Origin: Chersky-299 sp963749535
GTDB lineage: Bacteria; Actinomycetota; Thermoleophilia; RBG-16-64-13
Assembly: GCA_963749535.1 (NCBI GenBank)
Contig: CAVVNF010000016.1
Location: forward strand, 62,001 to 126,000
DNA: 64,000 nt
Reading direction: 5' to 3'
Shown here: positions 1 through 8,224 of the stretch, one piece after another
How positions within the stretch are numbered: the stretch's first letter is position 1
Layout: each line of letters starts with the position of its first letter
Notes under the pieces: model-generated
What the model was told of the DNA's origin: nothing
The model's database searches: none
What the model saw: the letters and a program-made list of their open reading frames with translations, nothing else
Position numbers and translations under genes: made by a program

Positions 1-1
1 C

Positions 2-85
2 CTCAAGGCACGGCGGGTACCGCCTCCGGCGGAGGAGGCCACCATGTTGGTGGAGCCTGCCGGATTGACGGACGGCCCGCGCTAG
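2..85 (+). CDS. C-terminal fragment of an upstream gene (partial)
   Basis: An open frame enters from the left edge and ends at TAG 83-85, giving 27 residues that finish in GLTDGPR. It is followed by a good intrinsic terminator, which suits the end of a transcription unit. The fragment is too short to assign to a family. Genes such as folC often precede ndk in Gram-positives, but nothing in these residues shows that. It could also be non-coding. Confidence 0.3.
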   Translation, partial: LKARRVPPPAEEATMLVEPAGLTDGPR

Positions 86-130
86 GCTCGCTCGTTCGCG
101 CGACGGAGTTAAGCCCGTCTCTCGGTTGAC

Positions 131-150
131 AAGGCTCTTCGGAGCCTTTT
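131..150 (+). terminator. Intrinsic terminator upstream of ndk
   Basis: A perfect 7-bp stem (AAGGCTC 131-137 with GAGCCTT 142-148) closed by a TTCG tetraloop is followed by a short T run (147-150). It separates the upstream transcription unit from ndk. Confidence 0.65.
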
Positions 151-218
151 CACTTGTGCATAGGTTGCCTCATGGGAGCTCGACTTGTTCTCGCACCGAC
201 TAGGGGAGGGATAACATC

Positions 219-635
219 GTGGAACGCACGCTCGTCCTGGTGAAGCCCAATGGAGTCGCTCGCGGACTCGTGGGCGAAGTCATCAGCCGCTTGGAACGGC
301 GGGGACTGCTGATCAAGGGCGCCCGCATGCTCATGGTCAGCGAGGAGTTGGCAAGCCGCCACTACGCCGAACACGTGGGCAAGCCTTTCTATGCGGACCT
401 CGTCTCATTCATAACATCGGCTCCCGTCTTCGCTATGGTTGTCGCGGGACCGTCGGTGGTCAGCGTGGTCCGGACCATGATGGGGGCCACCAATCCCTTG
501 GACGCGGCTCCGGGCACCGTACGCGGCGACTTCGGCCTTGACATGGGACAGAACGTGGTGCATAGCTCCGACAGCGTCGCCAGCGGCGAGCGTGAGATCG
601 CTCTCTTCTTCACCCCGGAAGATCTGGTCCCCTGA
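219..635 (+). CDS. ndk: Nucleoside diphosphate kinase
   Basis: This enzyme transfers the gamma-phosphate of ATP to nucleoside diphosphates through a phosphohistidine and so balances NTP and dNTP pools in the cytoplasm. The 138-residue length is typical. The N-terminal ERTLVLVKPNGV strand and the active-site motif NVVHSSDS (His115) are present, as is the RGDFG loop before it. The start is GTG 219, preceded by GGGGAGGG at 203-210 with 8 nt spacing. The gene stands first after the terminator at 131-150, and maf follows 44 nt downstream, so the two are probably cotranscribed. Confidence 0.97.
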   Translation: MERTLVLVKPNGVARGLVGEVISRLERRGLLIKGARMLMVSEELASRHYAEHVGKPFYADLVSFITSAPVFAMVVAGPSVVSVVRTMMGATNPLDAAPGTVRGDFGLDMGQNVVHSSDSVASGEREIALFFTPEDLVP

Positions 636-679
636 GCCTTCCGGTGCCGCCGGCTCTGCGCGCGAAAGGAGCGCACCAG

Positions 680-1360
680 ATGGATACCCGGGCCCATTTT
701 CCGAAGGACTTCCAGCTGTTCCTCGCCTCGCAATCTCCCCGCAGGCATTCGCTCTTACGGGAACTGGGGGTGCCCTTCACGATCGTCTCCTCAGGCGCGC
801 AGGAAGCACTGGAGGGGGGACCGGCGGATCGGCTGGCCGAGACAAATGCCAAGGCCAAGGTAGAACACGCCCGCGTGCCGGACGATGCTCTCCCTGGGGC
901 CTTCGTTTTGGGCACCGACACCCTGGTGACTCTGAATGGACTGGTGCTGGGAAAGCCGGCCTCCCGCGATGAGGCCCGCGAGATGCTGAGCTTGCTTTCG
1001 GGCAGGCGGCACGAGGTCGTGTCGGGCGTGGCCCTGGTGCGGTCGAGGCTTGCCCGCGCGAACGGGGGGGCAGCCTGCCGAGCGGAGGCAGCCACGCGAG
1101 TGACCTCCGCGGTCACCCAGGTGACGTTCGAGCGCCTGAGCCCATCGGCTGTGGAAGCGTATCTTGCGAGCGGAGAGTGGAAGGGCAAGGCAGGGGCCTA
1201 CGCGGTGCAAGGTCTGGCCGGACTCTTCGTGAGCCGGCTGCAAGGGGAGTACAGCAATGTGGTCGGGCTACCTTGTTGCCTGCTCTCGCGCCTCTTTCGC
1301 GAGCTCGGATTCGACGTGCTCCAAAGACTCTGGTGCCAGGCGGAGCCCAAGTCGCTATAA
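680..1360 (+). CDS. maf: Maf-like nucleotide pyrophosphatase
   Basis: Maf proteins hydrolyse non-canonical or modified nucleoside triphosphates (dTTP/UTP or m7GTP types) and are often encoded beside mreB. The 226-residue protein has the N-terminal LASQSPRR signature, the GTDTLV motif with the catalytic Asp, and the GKPASRDEA and SGRRHEV stretches of the family. ATG 680 is chosen because AAAGGAG at 665-671 lies 8 nt upstream; an in-frame extension to 644 lacks such a site. The central loop (about residues 118-145) is longer than usual and Ala/Arg-rich. Which nucleotide subfamily it belongs to cannot be settled by eye. Confidence 0.92.
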   Translation: MDTRAHFPKDFQLFLASQSPRRHSLLRELGVPFTIVSSGAQEALEGGPADRLAETNAKAKVEHARVPDDALPGAFVLGTDTLVTLNGLVLGKPASRDEAREMLSLLSGRRHEVVSGVALVRSRLARANGGAACRAEAATRVTSAVTQVTFERLSPSAVEAYLASGEWKGKAGAYAVQGLAGLFVSRLQGEYSNVVGLPCCLLSRLFRELGFDVLQRLWCQAEPKSL

Positions 1361-1361
1361 T
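1356..1361 (+). promoter_or_regulatory. Consensus -10 hexamer upstream of mreB
   Basis: A perfect TATAAT lies across the maf stop codon, about 65 nt before the mreB start. The -35 region at the expected distance is weak (GTGCCA-like), so this is a probable promoter for the mre operon rather than a proven one. Confidence 0.45.
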
Positions 1362-1425
1362 GACAGGGTCATGCGTCCGCGAGACAAGGGGCGCGGCTGA
1401 GTAGCACCCGACTGGAGGCAGTGCA

Positions 1426-2469
1426 ATAGCCTTTACTGAGTTCATCACAGGCTTCGCCGGACGGGACATGGCAGTCGACCTCGGGACCGCGACGACGCTG
1501 GTTTACGTCCGGGGTCGCGGGATCGTCCTCTCTGAACCGTCCGTTGTGGCCATCGACTCCCGCAGTGGAGAGGTCCTGGCGGTGGGACAGGACGCCAAGC
1601 GGATGCTTGGCCGCACACCCGGCACCATCACCGCTATCAGACCACTCAAAGACGGTGTGATCGCCGACTTTGACGTCACGGAGCAGATGCTCCGGCATTT
1701 CATCCAAAGAGTCCACCAGAATAGGTGGGCACACCCTCGGGTCGTGGTCTGTGTGCCTTCCGGCGTGACCGGCGTCGAGCGGCGAGCAGTGGAAGAAGCC
1801 ACCATCAGCGCAGGCGCACGTTCCGCATACCTCATCGAAGAACCCATGGCTGCTGCGATCGGCGCGGGGCTGCCAGTGGCCGAGCCGACCGGCAGCATGA
1901 TCGTCGACATCGGTGGGGGCACGAGCGAGGTGGCGGTCATCTCTCTCGCGGGTATCGTGGTCGCTCAGTCCGTGCGCATCGGCGGCGACGAGCTGGACGA
2001 GGCCATCATCGCCTACATCAAGAAGGAATATAAGCTCATGATCGGCAGCCAGACCGCCGAAGAGCTCAAGCTGGAGATCGGTTCTGCTTTCCCGCTGGAG
2101 CAGGAGGAACAGGCAGAGATTCGCGGCCGCGACCTCGTGACCGGCCTTCCCAAGACGCTTATCATCTCGTCGGAGGAGGTCAGAGAGGCTATCGCTGAAC
2201 CGGTCGCGGCCATCATAGATGCTATCAAGGCGACTCTAGACAAGACGCCCCCCGAACTCTCATCAGACATCATGGATCGGGGCATCATGCTTGCGGGCGG
2301 AGGCTCGCTCCTCCGCGGCATGTGCGAGCGCGTACGGGAGGAGACGCAGATGCCGGTCAACCTTGCGGAATCACCACTCACGTGCGTGGCTGTCGGCTCA
2401 GGACGGTCGCTGGAGGAATTCGACACGTTGCACCGGACCTCACAGAGGGCGAGGAGACGCCGCTACTAG
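1426..2469 (+). CDS. mreB: Rod-shape actin MreB, with an apparent ATA start codon
   Basis: MreB is the bacterial actin that forms membrane-bound filaments guiding lateral wall synthesis. The actin-fold signatures are clear: DLGTATTLV (phosphate 1), CVPSGVTGVERRA, VDIGGGTSEVAV (phosphate 2) and MLAGGGSLLRG (adenosine loop). The first ATG in frame is 1468, but it would start inside the conserved FAGRDMAVDLG stretch. The frame stays open upstream, and GGAGG at 1414-1418 sits 7 nt before ATA 1426, which would restore a normal 14-residue amphipathic N-terminus (AFTEFITGFAGRD). I therefore take ATA 1426 as the start, or as a miscalled ATG. It heads the mreBCD-mrdA-rodA operon. Confidence 0.93.
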   Translation: MAFTEFITGFAGRDMAVDLGTATTLVYVRGRGIVLSEPSVVAIDSRSGEVLAVGQDAKRMLGRTPGTITAIRPLKDGVIADFDVTEQMLRHFIQRVHQNRWAHPRVVVCVPSGVTGVERRAVEEATISAGARSAYLIEEPMAAAIGAGLPVAEPTGSMIVDIGGGTSEVAVISLAGIVVAQSVRIGGDELDEAIIAYIKKEYKLMIGSQTAEELKLEIGSAFPLEQEEQAEIRGRDLVTGLPKTLIISSEEVREAIAEPVAAIIDAIKATLDKTPPELSSDIMDRGIMLAGGGSLLRGMCERVREETQMPVNLAESPLTCVAVGSGRSLEEFDTLHRTSQRARRRRY

Positions 2470-2484
2470 TTGGCGGAGGCCCAT

Positions 2485-3603
2485 ATGCCGCGCAATAAGG
2501 TTGCCTGGCGACGACTTATCTTCGTCGCCTTGATTATAATCGCTTTGGCTTTGCTCACTGTCTCGTTCCGTGAGACCAGCTCTGGCCCTATCCATTCGAT
2601 CCAGCAGGCAGGACTCAGCGCTCTGACTCCGCTGCAAGCGGCGGGAGCCAGGGCGGTAAAACCGTTCCAAGACGGTTATCACTGGGTGACGACGCTCTGG
2701 TCCGCGCACCGGGAGAACCAACAGCTCGCTGGGCAACTGGAAAAGCTCCAAGGGGTAACAGTCCAGAATCAGGAGCTTAGCCAGGAAAACGAGCGTCTGC
2801 GTGGACTGCTGGACTTCCGTGATTCCACCGTCTTCCCGGCAGGAGCCAGCTTCAAGGTGGCGATGGTCATAGGCAAGGCTCCGACCCTCTGGGAATCGTG
2901 GATCTTGATCGACAAGGGTTCCGCTGACGGCATAGAGGTGGACCAGGCGGTCGTTGGGGCGACGCCGGTGACCGACAATGCCGGACTTTCCGGGAAAGGT
3001 CTCGTGGGCAAGGTGGTCTCGGTCACGGCCCACTCGGCGAGAGTACAGTTGATTACGGACAGCGAGTCGAGCGTGGCCGCGATCATCGAAGGTCCGCGCG
3101 CAGAAGGAATCGTCCAGGGCTCCGTGTCTGGAGACATCACGATGGATTACGTGGACAGGGACGAGAATGTCGATACCAAGCTGGTCATCGTCACCTCCGG
3201 CACAGGCGGTGTCTACCCGAAGGGCATACCCGTCGGGATCGTGGCCAATGTGGGGGACGAAGACGTCAATACCTACAAGCTGATCCAGGTGGAGCCGTTC
3301 GTCGATTTCCGCGTGCTCGAAGAGGTCATGGTCATTATCGGGCTCACCGACGTTGCCGGGACGACGACCAGCAGCGGCGCCACGAGCGTCTTCGGCAGCA
3401 GCGGCGTGAACGGAACTGGCGGCATCGGCAACGCGACCGGCACGACCGGCAATACGGGCACGACCGGCACTACGGGGTCGAACGGCATCACGGGGCCGAG
3501 CGTGGCCAACGTGGTGACCGGTGGCAAGAAGACCGGCGGCAGCACAAGCACCACCGGTACGACGGCGACGTCGGGCAACACCATCACAACGAAAGGCCGT
3601 TAG
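2485..3603 (+). CDS. mreC: Rod shape-determining protein MreC
   Basis: MreC is the bitopic membrane protein that links MreB filaments to RodA/PBP2 in the elongasome. The sequence has a basic N-terminus, one transmembrane helix at about residues 10-29, a coiled coil at about 70-105 (ENQQLAGQLEKL and onward) and the two beta-domain core ending near residue 290. Unusually, the last ~80 residues form a low-complexity Gly/Thr/Ser/Asn tail of TGTTG-like repeats, presumably extracellular. ATG 2485 is chosen because GGAGG at 2475-2479 precedes it; TTG 2470 is an in-frame alternative. It follows mreB by 15 nt. Confidence 0.93.
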   Translation: MPRNKVAWRRLIFVALIIIALALLTVSFRETSSGPIHSIQQAGLSALTPLQAAGARAVKPFQDGYHWVTTLWSAHRENQQLAGQLEKLQGVTVQNQELSQENERLRGLLDFRDSTVFPAGASFKVAMVIGKAPTLWESWILIDKGSADGIEVDQAVVGATPVTDNAGLSGKGLVGKVVSVTAHSARVQLITDSESSVAAIIEGPRAEGIVQGSVSGDITMDYVDRDENVDTKLVIVTSGTGGVYPKGIPVGIVANVGDEDVNTYKLIQVEPFVDFRVLEEVMVIIGLTDVAGTTTSSGATSVFGSSGVNGTGGIGNATGTTGNTGTTGTTGSNGITGPSVANVVTGGKKTGGSTSTTGTTATSGNTITTKGR

Positions 3604-3606
3604 CAT

Positions 3607-4152
3607 ATGGGTCGCAAGGAAGCGGTGGCAGCGGGGAAGTTCGTGCTCCTGCTGGTGATCGCGGTGGTCCTTCAGGTGATGGTCACATCACGGATCACGG
3701 TGCTGGGGGTCACAGCAGACCTGTTCGTCATCCTCACCGTGATCATGGCGGTGAGTCGCGGTTCGCTGGTGGGCGCTGTTTTCGGCTTCGTGGCCGGGCT
3801 GTTCGCCGATGTGGCTTTCATGCAGCCGCTCGGGATCCATGCGCTCATCTACCTGCTGGTGGGCTACCTCGTGGGGATGTTCGTGGCCCGCTTTGAGACT
3901 GCGAGTCCGTGGGCGGTGCTCCCGCTCGTCGGCGTATCCTCGTTCCTTGCTCAGTTCGTGTTCGGCCTCTTCCAATACATCATCGGTCCGAAAGCCGCGT
4001 TCTTCTCGATGATCGGAACCCAGATGATCCCAGGCGCCATCTTGGACGCCTTGTTTGCGGTGCCGATCTATCTGCTGTTGCTGCGGGTACGGGTGATCCC
4101 GACGCCGAAGATCGAACCGGCAGTGAGCGCCAGCACGAGCGCGAGCCAATGA
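3607..4152 (+). CDS. mreD: Rod shape-determining protein MreD
   Basis: MreD is a small polytopic membrane protein of the elongation complex. This 181-residue protein is almost entirely hydrophobic, with about five or six predicted membrane helices, and contains the family-like segment GFVAGLFADV followed by PLGIHAL. It begins 3 nt after the mreC stop and its stop overlaps the mrdA start (ATGA at 4149), indicating translational coupling. The assignment rests on hydrophobicity plus its fixed position between mreC and mrdA. Confidence 0.88.
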   Translation: MGRKEAVAAGKFVLLLVIAVVLQVMVTSRITVLGVTADLFVILTVIMAVSRGSLVGAVFGFVAGLFADVAFMQPLGIHALIYLLVGYLVGMFVARFETASPWAVLPLVGVSSFLAQFVFGLFQYIIGPKAAFFSMIGTQMIPGAILDALFAVPIYLLLLRVRVIPTPKIEPAVSASTSASQ

Positions 4153-6082
4153 TCTTGAAGCCGGTCAAAGCGCGGCGCCCCGCCGAAGATGACTCCTTCG
4201 TCGGAATCAGGGTCGGCATCCTGCTTATGGTCGGGCTGGCTCTGTTCGGGGTGCTCGGTTTCCGCCTGTGGTTCCTCCAGATCCTCACTGGGGACCAGTA
4301 TGTGGTCTCCGCCCAGGTGAACCGGGAGCGGACCGTGAACGTGGAGGCGCCCCGGGGCGTCATCTATGACCGCAATGGCAACGTCCTCGTCCAGAACCGG
4401 GCCGGCCTGAGTGTCGGGCTGTTGCCGATGGATATGAAAGACCCGGAGGAAGACCCGCAAGGCTTTCAGGCCGAGCTGAGCAGTCTGGCCGGTGTGCTCG
4501 GCATTTCCGTGCTCGACCTTCAGAAGGTCTACGACAAGGCCAAGGCAGACCCATACGTGGTCACCGTGGCGAAGGATGACGTCCCGCAGAACCCGGTGGT
4601 CGACTATCTGAAAGAGCACAGCCTAGACTTCCCCGGGGTGGAGGTAGACGCCTCGTTCCTGCGCAGCTATCCCAACAAGGCTTTTGCCAGTCAGGTCCTG
4701 GGCTATGTGGGTGACGCGTCGCAGGCTGAGATCAACCAGGTCACATCTGGCGACCCGATCAAGTCGGGTGACCAAGTCGGCAAGCTAGGCGTGGAAAAGA
4801 CGTACGACACGTACCTCCGAGGGCAGGCAGGTCACAAGACCGTAGAGGTGGACAACCTGGGACGACCCATCGAGTTCCTTGAGGATGTGGCTCCGAAGCC
4901 GGGGAACAACCTTGTGCTCACCATCGACAGCGACCTGCAGAAGGCCGCCGAGCAAGCGCTCGTCAACGGTGTCCAACAGGCGCACACTGCCGGCTTCAAG
5001 AACGCCGATGGAGGCGCGTTGGTGGCACTTGATCCAAATACCGGGCAGGTGCTCGCCATGGCATCCTACCCCACCTACGACCCCTCGTTATTCGTCGGGG
5101 GGATAAGCACGCAAGCGTACAATGAGCTATTGGCCCCCGCGGCCCATCAGCCTATGCTCAACCGCGCCATCGCCGGGCTGTACCCGGCCGGTTCCACCTT
5201 CAAGCCTTTCGTCGCTGACTCTGCGCTCAGCGCCGGAGTGATCACCCCTGACACGCTGTTCACGGCCAACGGCAAGTTCAGCGTCGCGGGCACGACCTGG
5301 AAGGACTGGAACCCCGCGCACTTGGGAGATGTGAACCTGGCCCAGGCGCTGATGCAGTCGATAGACGTCTTCTTCTACAACGTGGGCTATCTGATGTACA
5401 AGCAGAAGGGGCTCGGTGCTTCAGCAAGGGCTGGGCGAATTCGGCTTCGGCAAGCTTACCGGCATCGACATTCCGGGGGAGCAGGCAGGTCGCGTCCCGG
5501 ACAAGACCTGGAAGGCGCGGGTGGGCAAGACCGCTGAGGACAAGGCCTGGAAGCCGGGCGACGATATCAACCTGGCCATCGGCCAGGGTGACCTGCTGGT
5601 CACGCCCCTGCAACTGGCGGTCGGTCTTTCGGCTATCGCCAACTACAATCCGACGCTTGGCTATGGGACGGTGTGGGTGCCTCACTTGGGGCTCGAGATC
5701 GAGGATCCCTCAGGCAACGTGATCAACACAAATCGAGCCGGAATCGCAGGGTGAAGTCCCACTGGATCCCCACGACATGGCGGAGGTCCAGCGGGGTCTC
5801 ACGCTCGTGGTGTCGGATCCTCAAGGCACCGCGAACAAGGTCTTCAAAGGCTTTCCCATTACTGTGGCCGGGAAGACCGGGACGGCTCAGAAGAAGCCCG
5901 GCGACGACTACGCCTGGTTCATGGGATACGCCCCGGCGGACAAGCCTCAGATCGTGGTGGTGGCGCTCGTCGAACAGGGCGGGCATGGGAGCTCGATCGC
6001 CGCGCCGATGGTGCGTTCTGTGATGGAATCGTACTTCCACACCAATTCGACGGCCATCGGGGCCATCAAACCGACCGAATGA
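4149..6082 (+). CDS. mrdA: Penicillin-binding protein 2 (elongation transpeptidase), frame-disrupted
   Basis: This class B PBP cross-links lateral-wall peptidoglycan with RodA. An N-terminal membrane helix (about residues 25-47) is followed by the dimerisation domain (APRGVIYDRNG) and the transpeptidase domain with the active site STFK (Ser349). The SxN-equivalent SID and the KTGTAQ triad lie further on. The reading frame is broken twice: a +1 G near 5408 (GGGGCTCGG) and a +1 G near 5752 (CAGGGTGAAG). Removing one base at each site gives one continuous protein of about 644 residues ending at 6082, so these are very likely sequence errors. ATG 4149 overlaps the mreD stop. Confidence 0.9.
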
Positions 6083-6143
6083 CGACCCGAATCAGCAGAG
6101 GCGCGCGAATGAATGGCCCGTCGGGCATGAGGGGACGCCGCAC

Positions 6144-7337
6144 GTGAACGGCGAGATGAAGATCCTCCAGCAGGGCAGAGACAAGAGGCCGGCCTTAGGC
6201 TTCTCCCTAGGCCACTACCTGAAGAGCCTCGATTGGGTACTGCTCGGGGCGACGCTGGCACTGGCGGTCTACGGGATGTTCATGATCTATGCGGCTACCC
6301 ACGCCGACACGAACATCTCGTCTCCCTACTACTACGTCAAGTCGCAAGCGGTGGGTCTTGTGATCGGGCTGGTGGTGCTCATCGGGCTGAGCATGATCAA
6401 CTACCAGTGGCTCCGGCGCTATCAGCGCTACATCTATGTGCTCGTGCTCGGACTTCTGGCGGTCACCATCATTATCGGATCGGTGCGACACGGCTCCAGG
6501 CGCTGGATCGACCTGGGCTTCTTCGACCTGCAAACCTCCGAGCTGGCCAAGTTCTTGCTGATCCTCTCCTTTGCCGCGCTCCTGGCCGAAGGGGTGGAGT
6601 TACGCCACCGCTTCCGCTTCGTCGTCCTCGCTGTCGTCTACATCTTGGTGCCCACAGCGCTCATCTTCATACAGCCAGACCTGGGGACGGCACTCATCCT
6701 AATGACCATCCTCTTCGTGATGCTCATAGTGTGGGGGATCCGCCTACCGCACCTCGGGATCCTGGCGGGGGCCGGAGCGTTTCTGGGAGTGTTCGCTCTG
6801 CGTGTCCTGCCCGGCGCATTCGGTGTGCATCTGCTCAAGAGCTATCAGGTTACGAGGCTTACCGAGTTCCTGAACCCGTCACCGGATCCCAGCGGTGCCG
6901 GCTATCAGCTGTATCAGAGCAAGATAGCGGTGGGAAGCGGGATGTTCAGCGGTAAAGGCTATCTCAAGGGCACCCAGACCCACCTCAACTTCCTGCCGGC
7001 CCACCACACCGACTTCATCTTCGCGGTGATAGGCGAAGAGCTGGGCTTCATAGGCTGCATGCTCCTCCTGATCTTGTTCGGAGTGGTGGCGTGGCGGGCG
7101 TTCCGGATCGCCCGGTTGTCCCGGGACCTCTACGGGACGCTCATCGCCGCCGGGGTGGGCGGGGTCGTCATCTTCCAGGTCTTCTTGAACGTGGGCATGA
7201 CGATCGGCATCCTTCCCGTCACGGGCGTCCCTCTTCCGTTCGTGAGTTTCGGGAGCGCCTCGTTGATAGTATTCTTGATGGCCATCGGGCTGTTGCAGAG
7301 TGTCCACGTGCACTCCGTGGCGGCAGAGTCCAAATAA
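6144..7337 (+). CDS. rodA: Peptidoglycan glycosyltransferase RodA
   Basis: RodA is a SEDS-family polytopic enzyme that polymerises lipid II during elongation, paired with PBP2. The 397-residue protein has about ten membrane helices. It contains the family segments RRWIDLG, TSELAKF, QPDLGTALI, FLPAHHTDFIFAVIGEELGF and the terminal PLPFVSFGSASL. The start is taken as GTG 6144 (GAGGGG just upstream); ATG 6156 is a possible alternative. It lies 61 nt after mrdA, in the usual mrdA-rodA order. Confidence 0.95.
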   Translation: MNGEMKILQQGRDKRPALGFSLGHYLKSLDWVLLGATLALAVYGMFMIYAATHADTNISSPYYYVKSQAVGLVIGLVVLIGLSMINYQWLRRYQRYIYVLVLGLLAVTIIIGSVRHGSRRWIDLGFFDLQTSELAKFLLILSFAALLAEGVELRHRFRFVVLAVVYILVPTALIFIQPDLGTALILMTILFVMLIVWGIRLPHLGILAGAGAFLGVFALRVLPGAFGVHLLKSYQVTRLTEFLNPSPDPSGAGYQLYQSKIAVGSGMFSGKGYLKGTQTHLNFLPAHHTDFIFAVIGEELGFIGCMLLLILFGVVAWRAFRIARLSRDLYGTLIAAGVGGVVIFQVFLNVGMTIGILPVTGVPLPFVSFGSASLIVFLMAIGLLQSVHVHSVAAESK

Positions 7338-7372
7338 GATGTGCGCGCTCATCGGCGATCAGGAGGCTGCTC

Positions 7373-8224
7373 GTGGCTAGGTTGCAGGCAAGTCTCTCCA
7401 GAATCATGGATGCTTACAAGGAGGTCTCCGCTACTGCGGACCAGTCCGTGAGCGTCCTGCTTGCCGGGGACCCGGGCTTGGTCTCGTCGGCCCAACATCA
7501 GTTCTCCGCCGGGGGGATAGTGCCGGCGACCTGGGTGGGCCCGCTGGAGGACGTGTCGGGTATTCTGACCGGCCCCGGTGAGATCGTGGTGCTGTTCGTC
7601 AGGCCGGAGCAAGAGGCAGAGGCGGAAAGACTAGTTGAGGAGCACCCACCGAAGGGAGGGCTCGTTCTCGCGGTGGACGAGGGTCCTGACGCCACCGGGC
7701 ATGCCACGTACCTGCACCGTCGCTCCGCGCGCCTTTCCTTTTCCGATTCGAACGGAGGCTGGCACGGTCTTTTCGTTGCCTGCGTGAAGGTAGCCGGGGA
7801 TAGGGTGGTCGGCCTAGGGCGGCGGTACCCGATGATCAGGAAGATCGCGGCCGGACAGGTGGTTCAGAAGGCGGCTCTCCGGAACGGTCTTGTGGCGCTG
7901 GCCTTCATCATCCCTGGGGCGGACATGCCGGCCATGACCATCAATCAGGCCAAGATGACCCTCAATGTCGGCAGCATGTACGGCGCGGAGACCAACCAGG
8001 ATCGGGCCATAGAGATGGTGGCGGTCATCGGGGCCGGGTTCGGCTTTCGGGCACTGACACGCAGGCTGACGCGGCTCATCCCCGGCTCATCCTGGCTCCT
8101 GAGGATCATTCTCGGTTACGCCGCCACTCTGGCGGTGGGCCAGGCAGCCATCGTCTATTACGAGAAAGGCGCGCCCGCGAGCACGAGCCGAGTGGTTTCG
8201 CTCGTCCGCAACGTCAGGCATTGA
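7373..8224 (+). CDS. DUF697-family membrane protein of unknown function
   Basis: The C-terminal half carries the DUF697 signature: a hydrophobic helix ending in IIPGADMPAMTINQAKM, then a helix starting near IEMVAVIGAGFGFR and further hydrophobic segments. The N-terminal half (residues 1-125) is soluble and contains GEIVVLFVRPEQEAEAERL; it lacks a visible GTPase P-loop, which some DUF697 proteins have. The start GTG 7373 is supported by AGGAGG at 7361-7366, 6 nt upstream. The stop overlaps the next gene start (TTGA at 8221). Placement directly behind rodA suggests an envelope-related role, but this is only inference. Confidence 0.75.
   Translation: MARLQASLSRIMDAYKEVSATADQSVSVLLAGDPGLVSSAQHQFSAGGIVPATWVGPLEDVSGILTGPGEIVVLFVRPEQEAEAERLVEEHPPKGGLVLAVDEGPDATGHATYLHRRSARLSFSDSNGGWHGLFVACVKVAGDRVVGLGRRYPMIRKIAAGQVVQKAALRNGLVALAFIIPGADMPAMTINQAKMTLNVGSMYGAETNQDRAIEMVAVIGAGFGFRALTRRLTRLIPGSSWLLRIILGYAATLAVGQAAIVYYEKGAPASTSRVVSLVRNVRH

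Noticed and set aside
126..148. TTGACA at 126-131 as a -35 element for ndk.
   Set aside because: No -10 hexamer lies 16-18 nt downstream, and the sequence is the base of the terminator hairpin.
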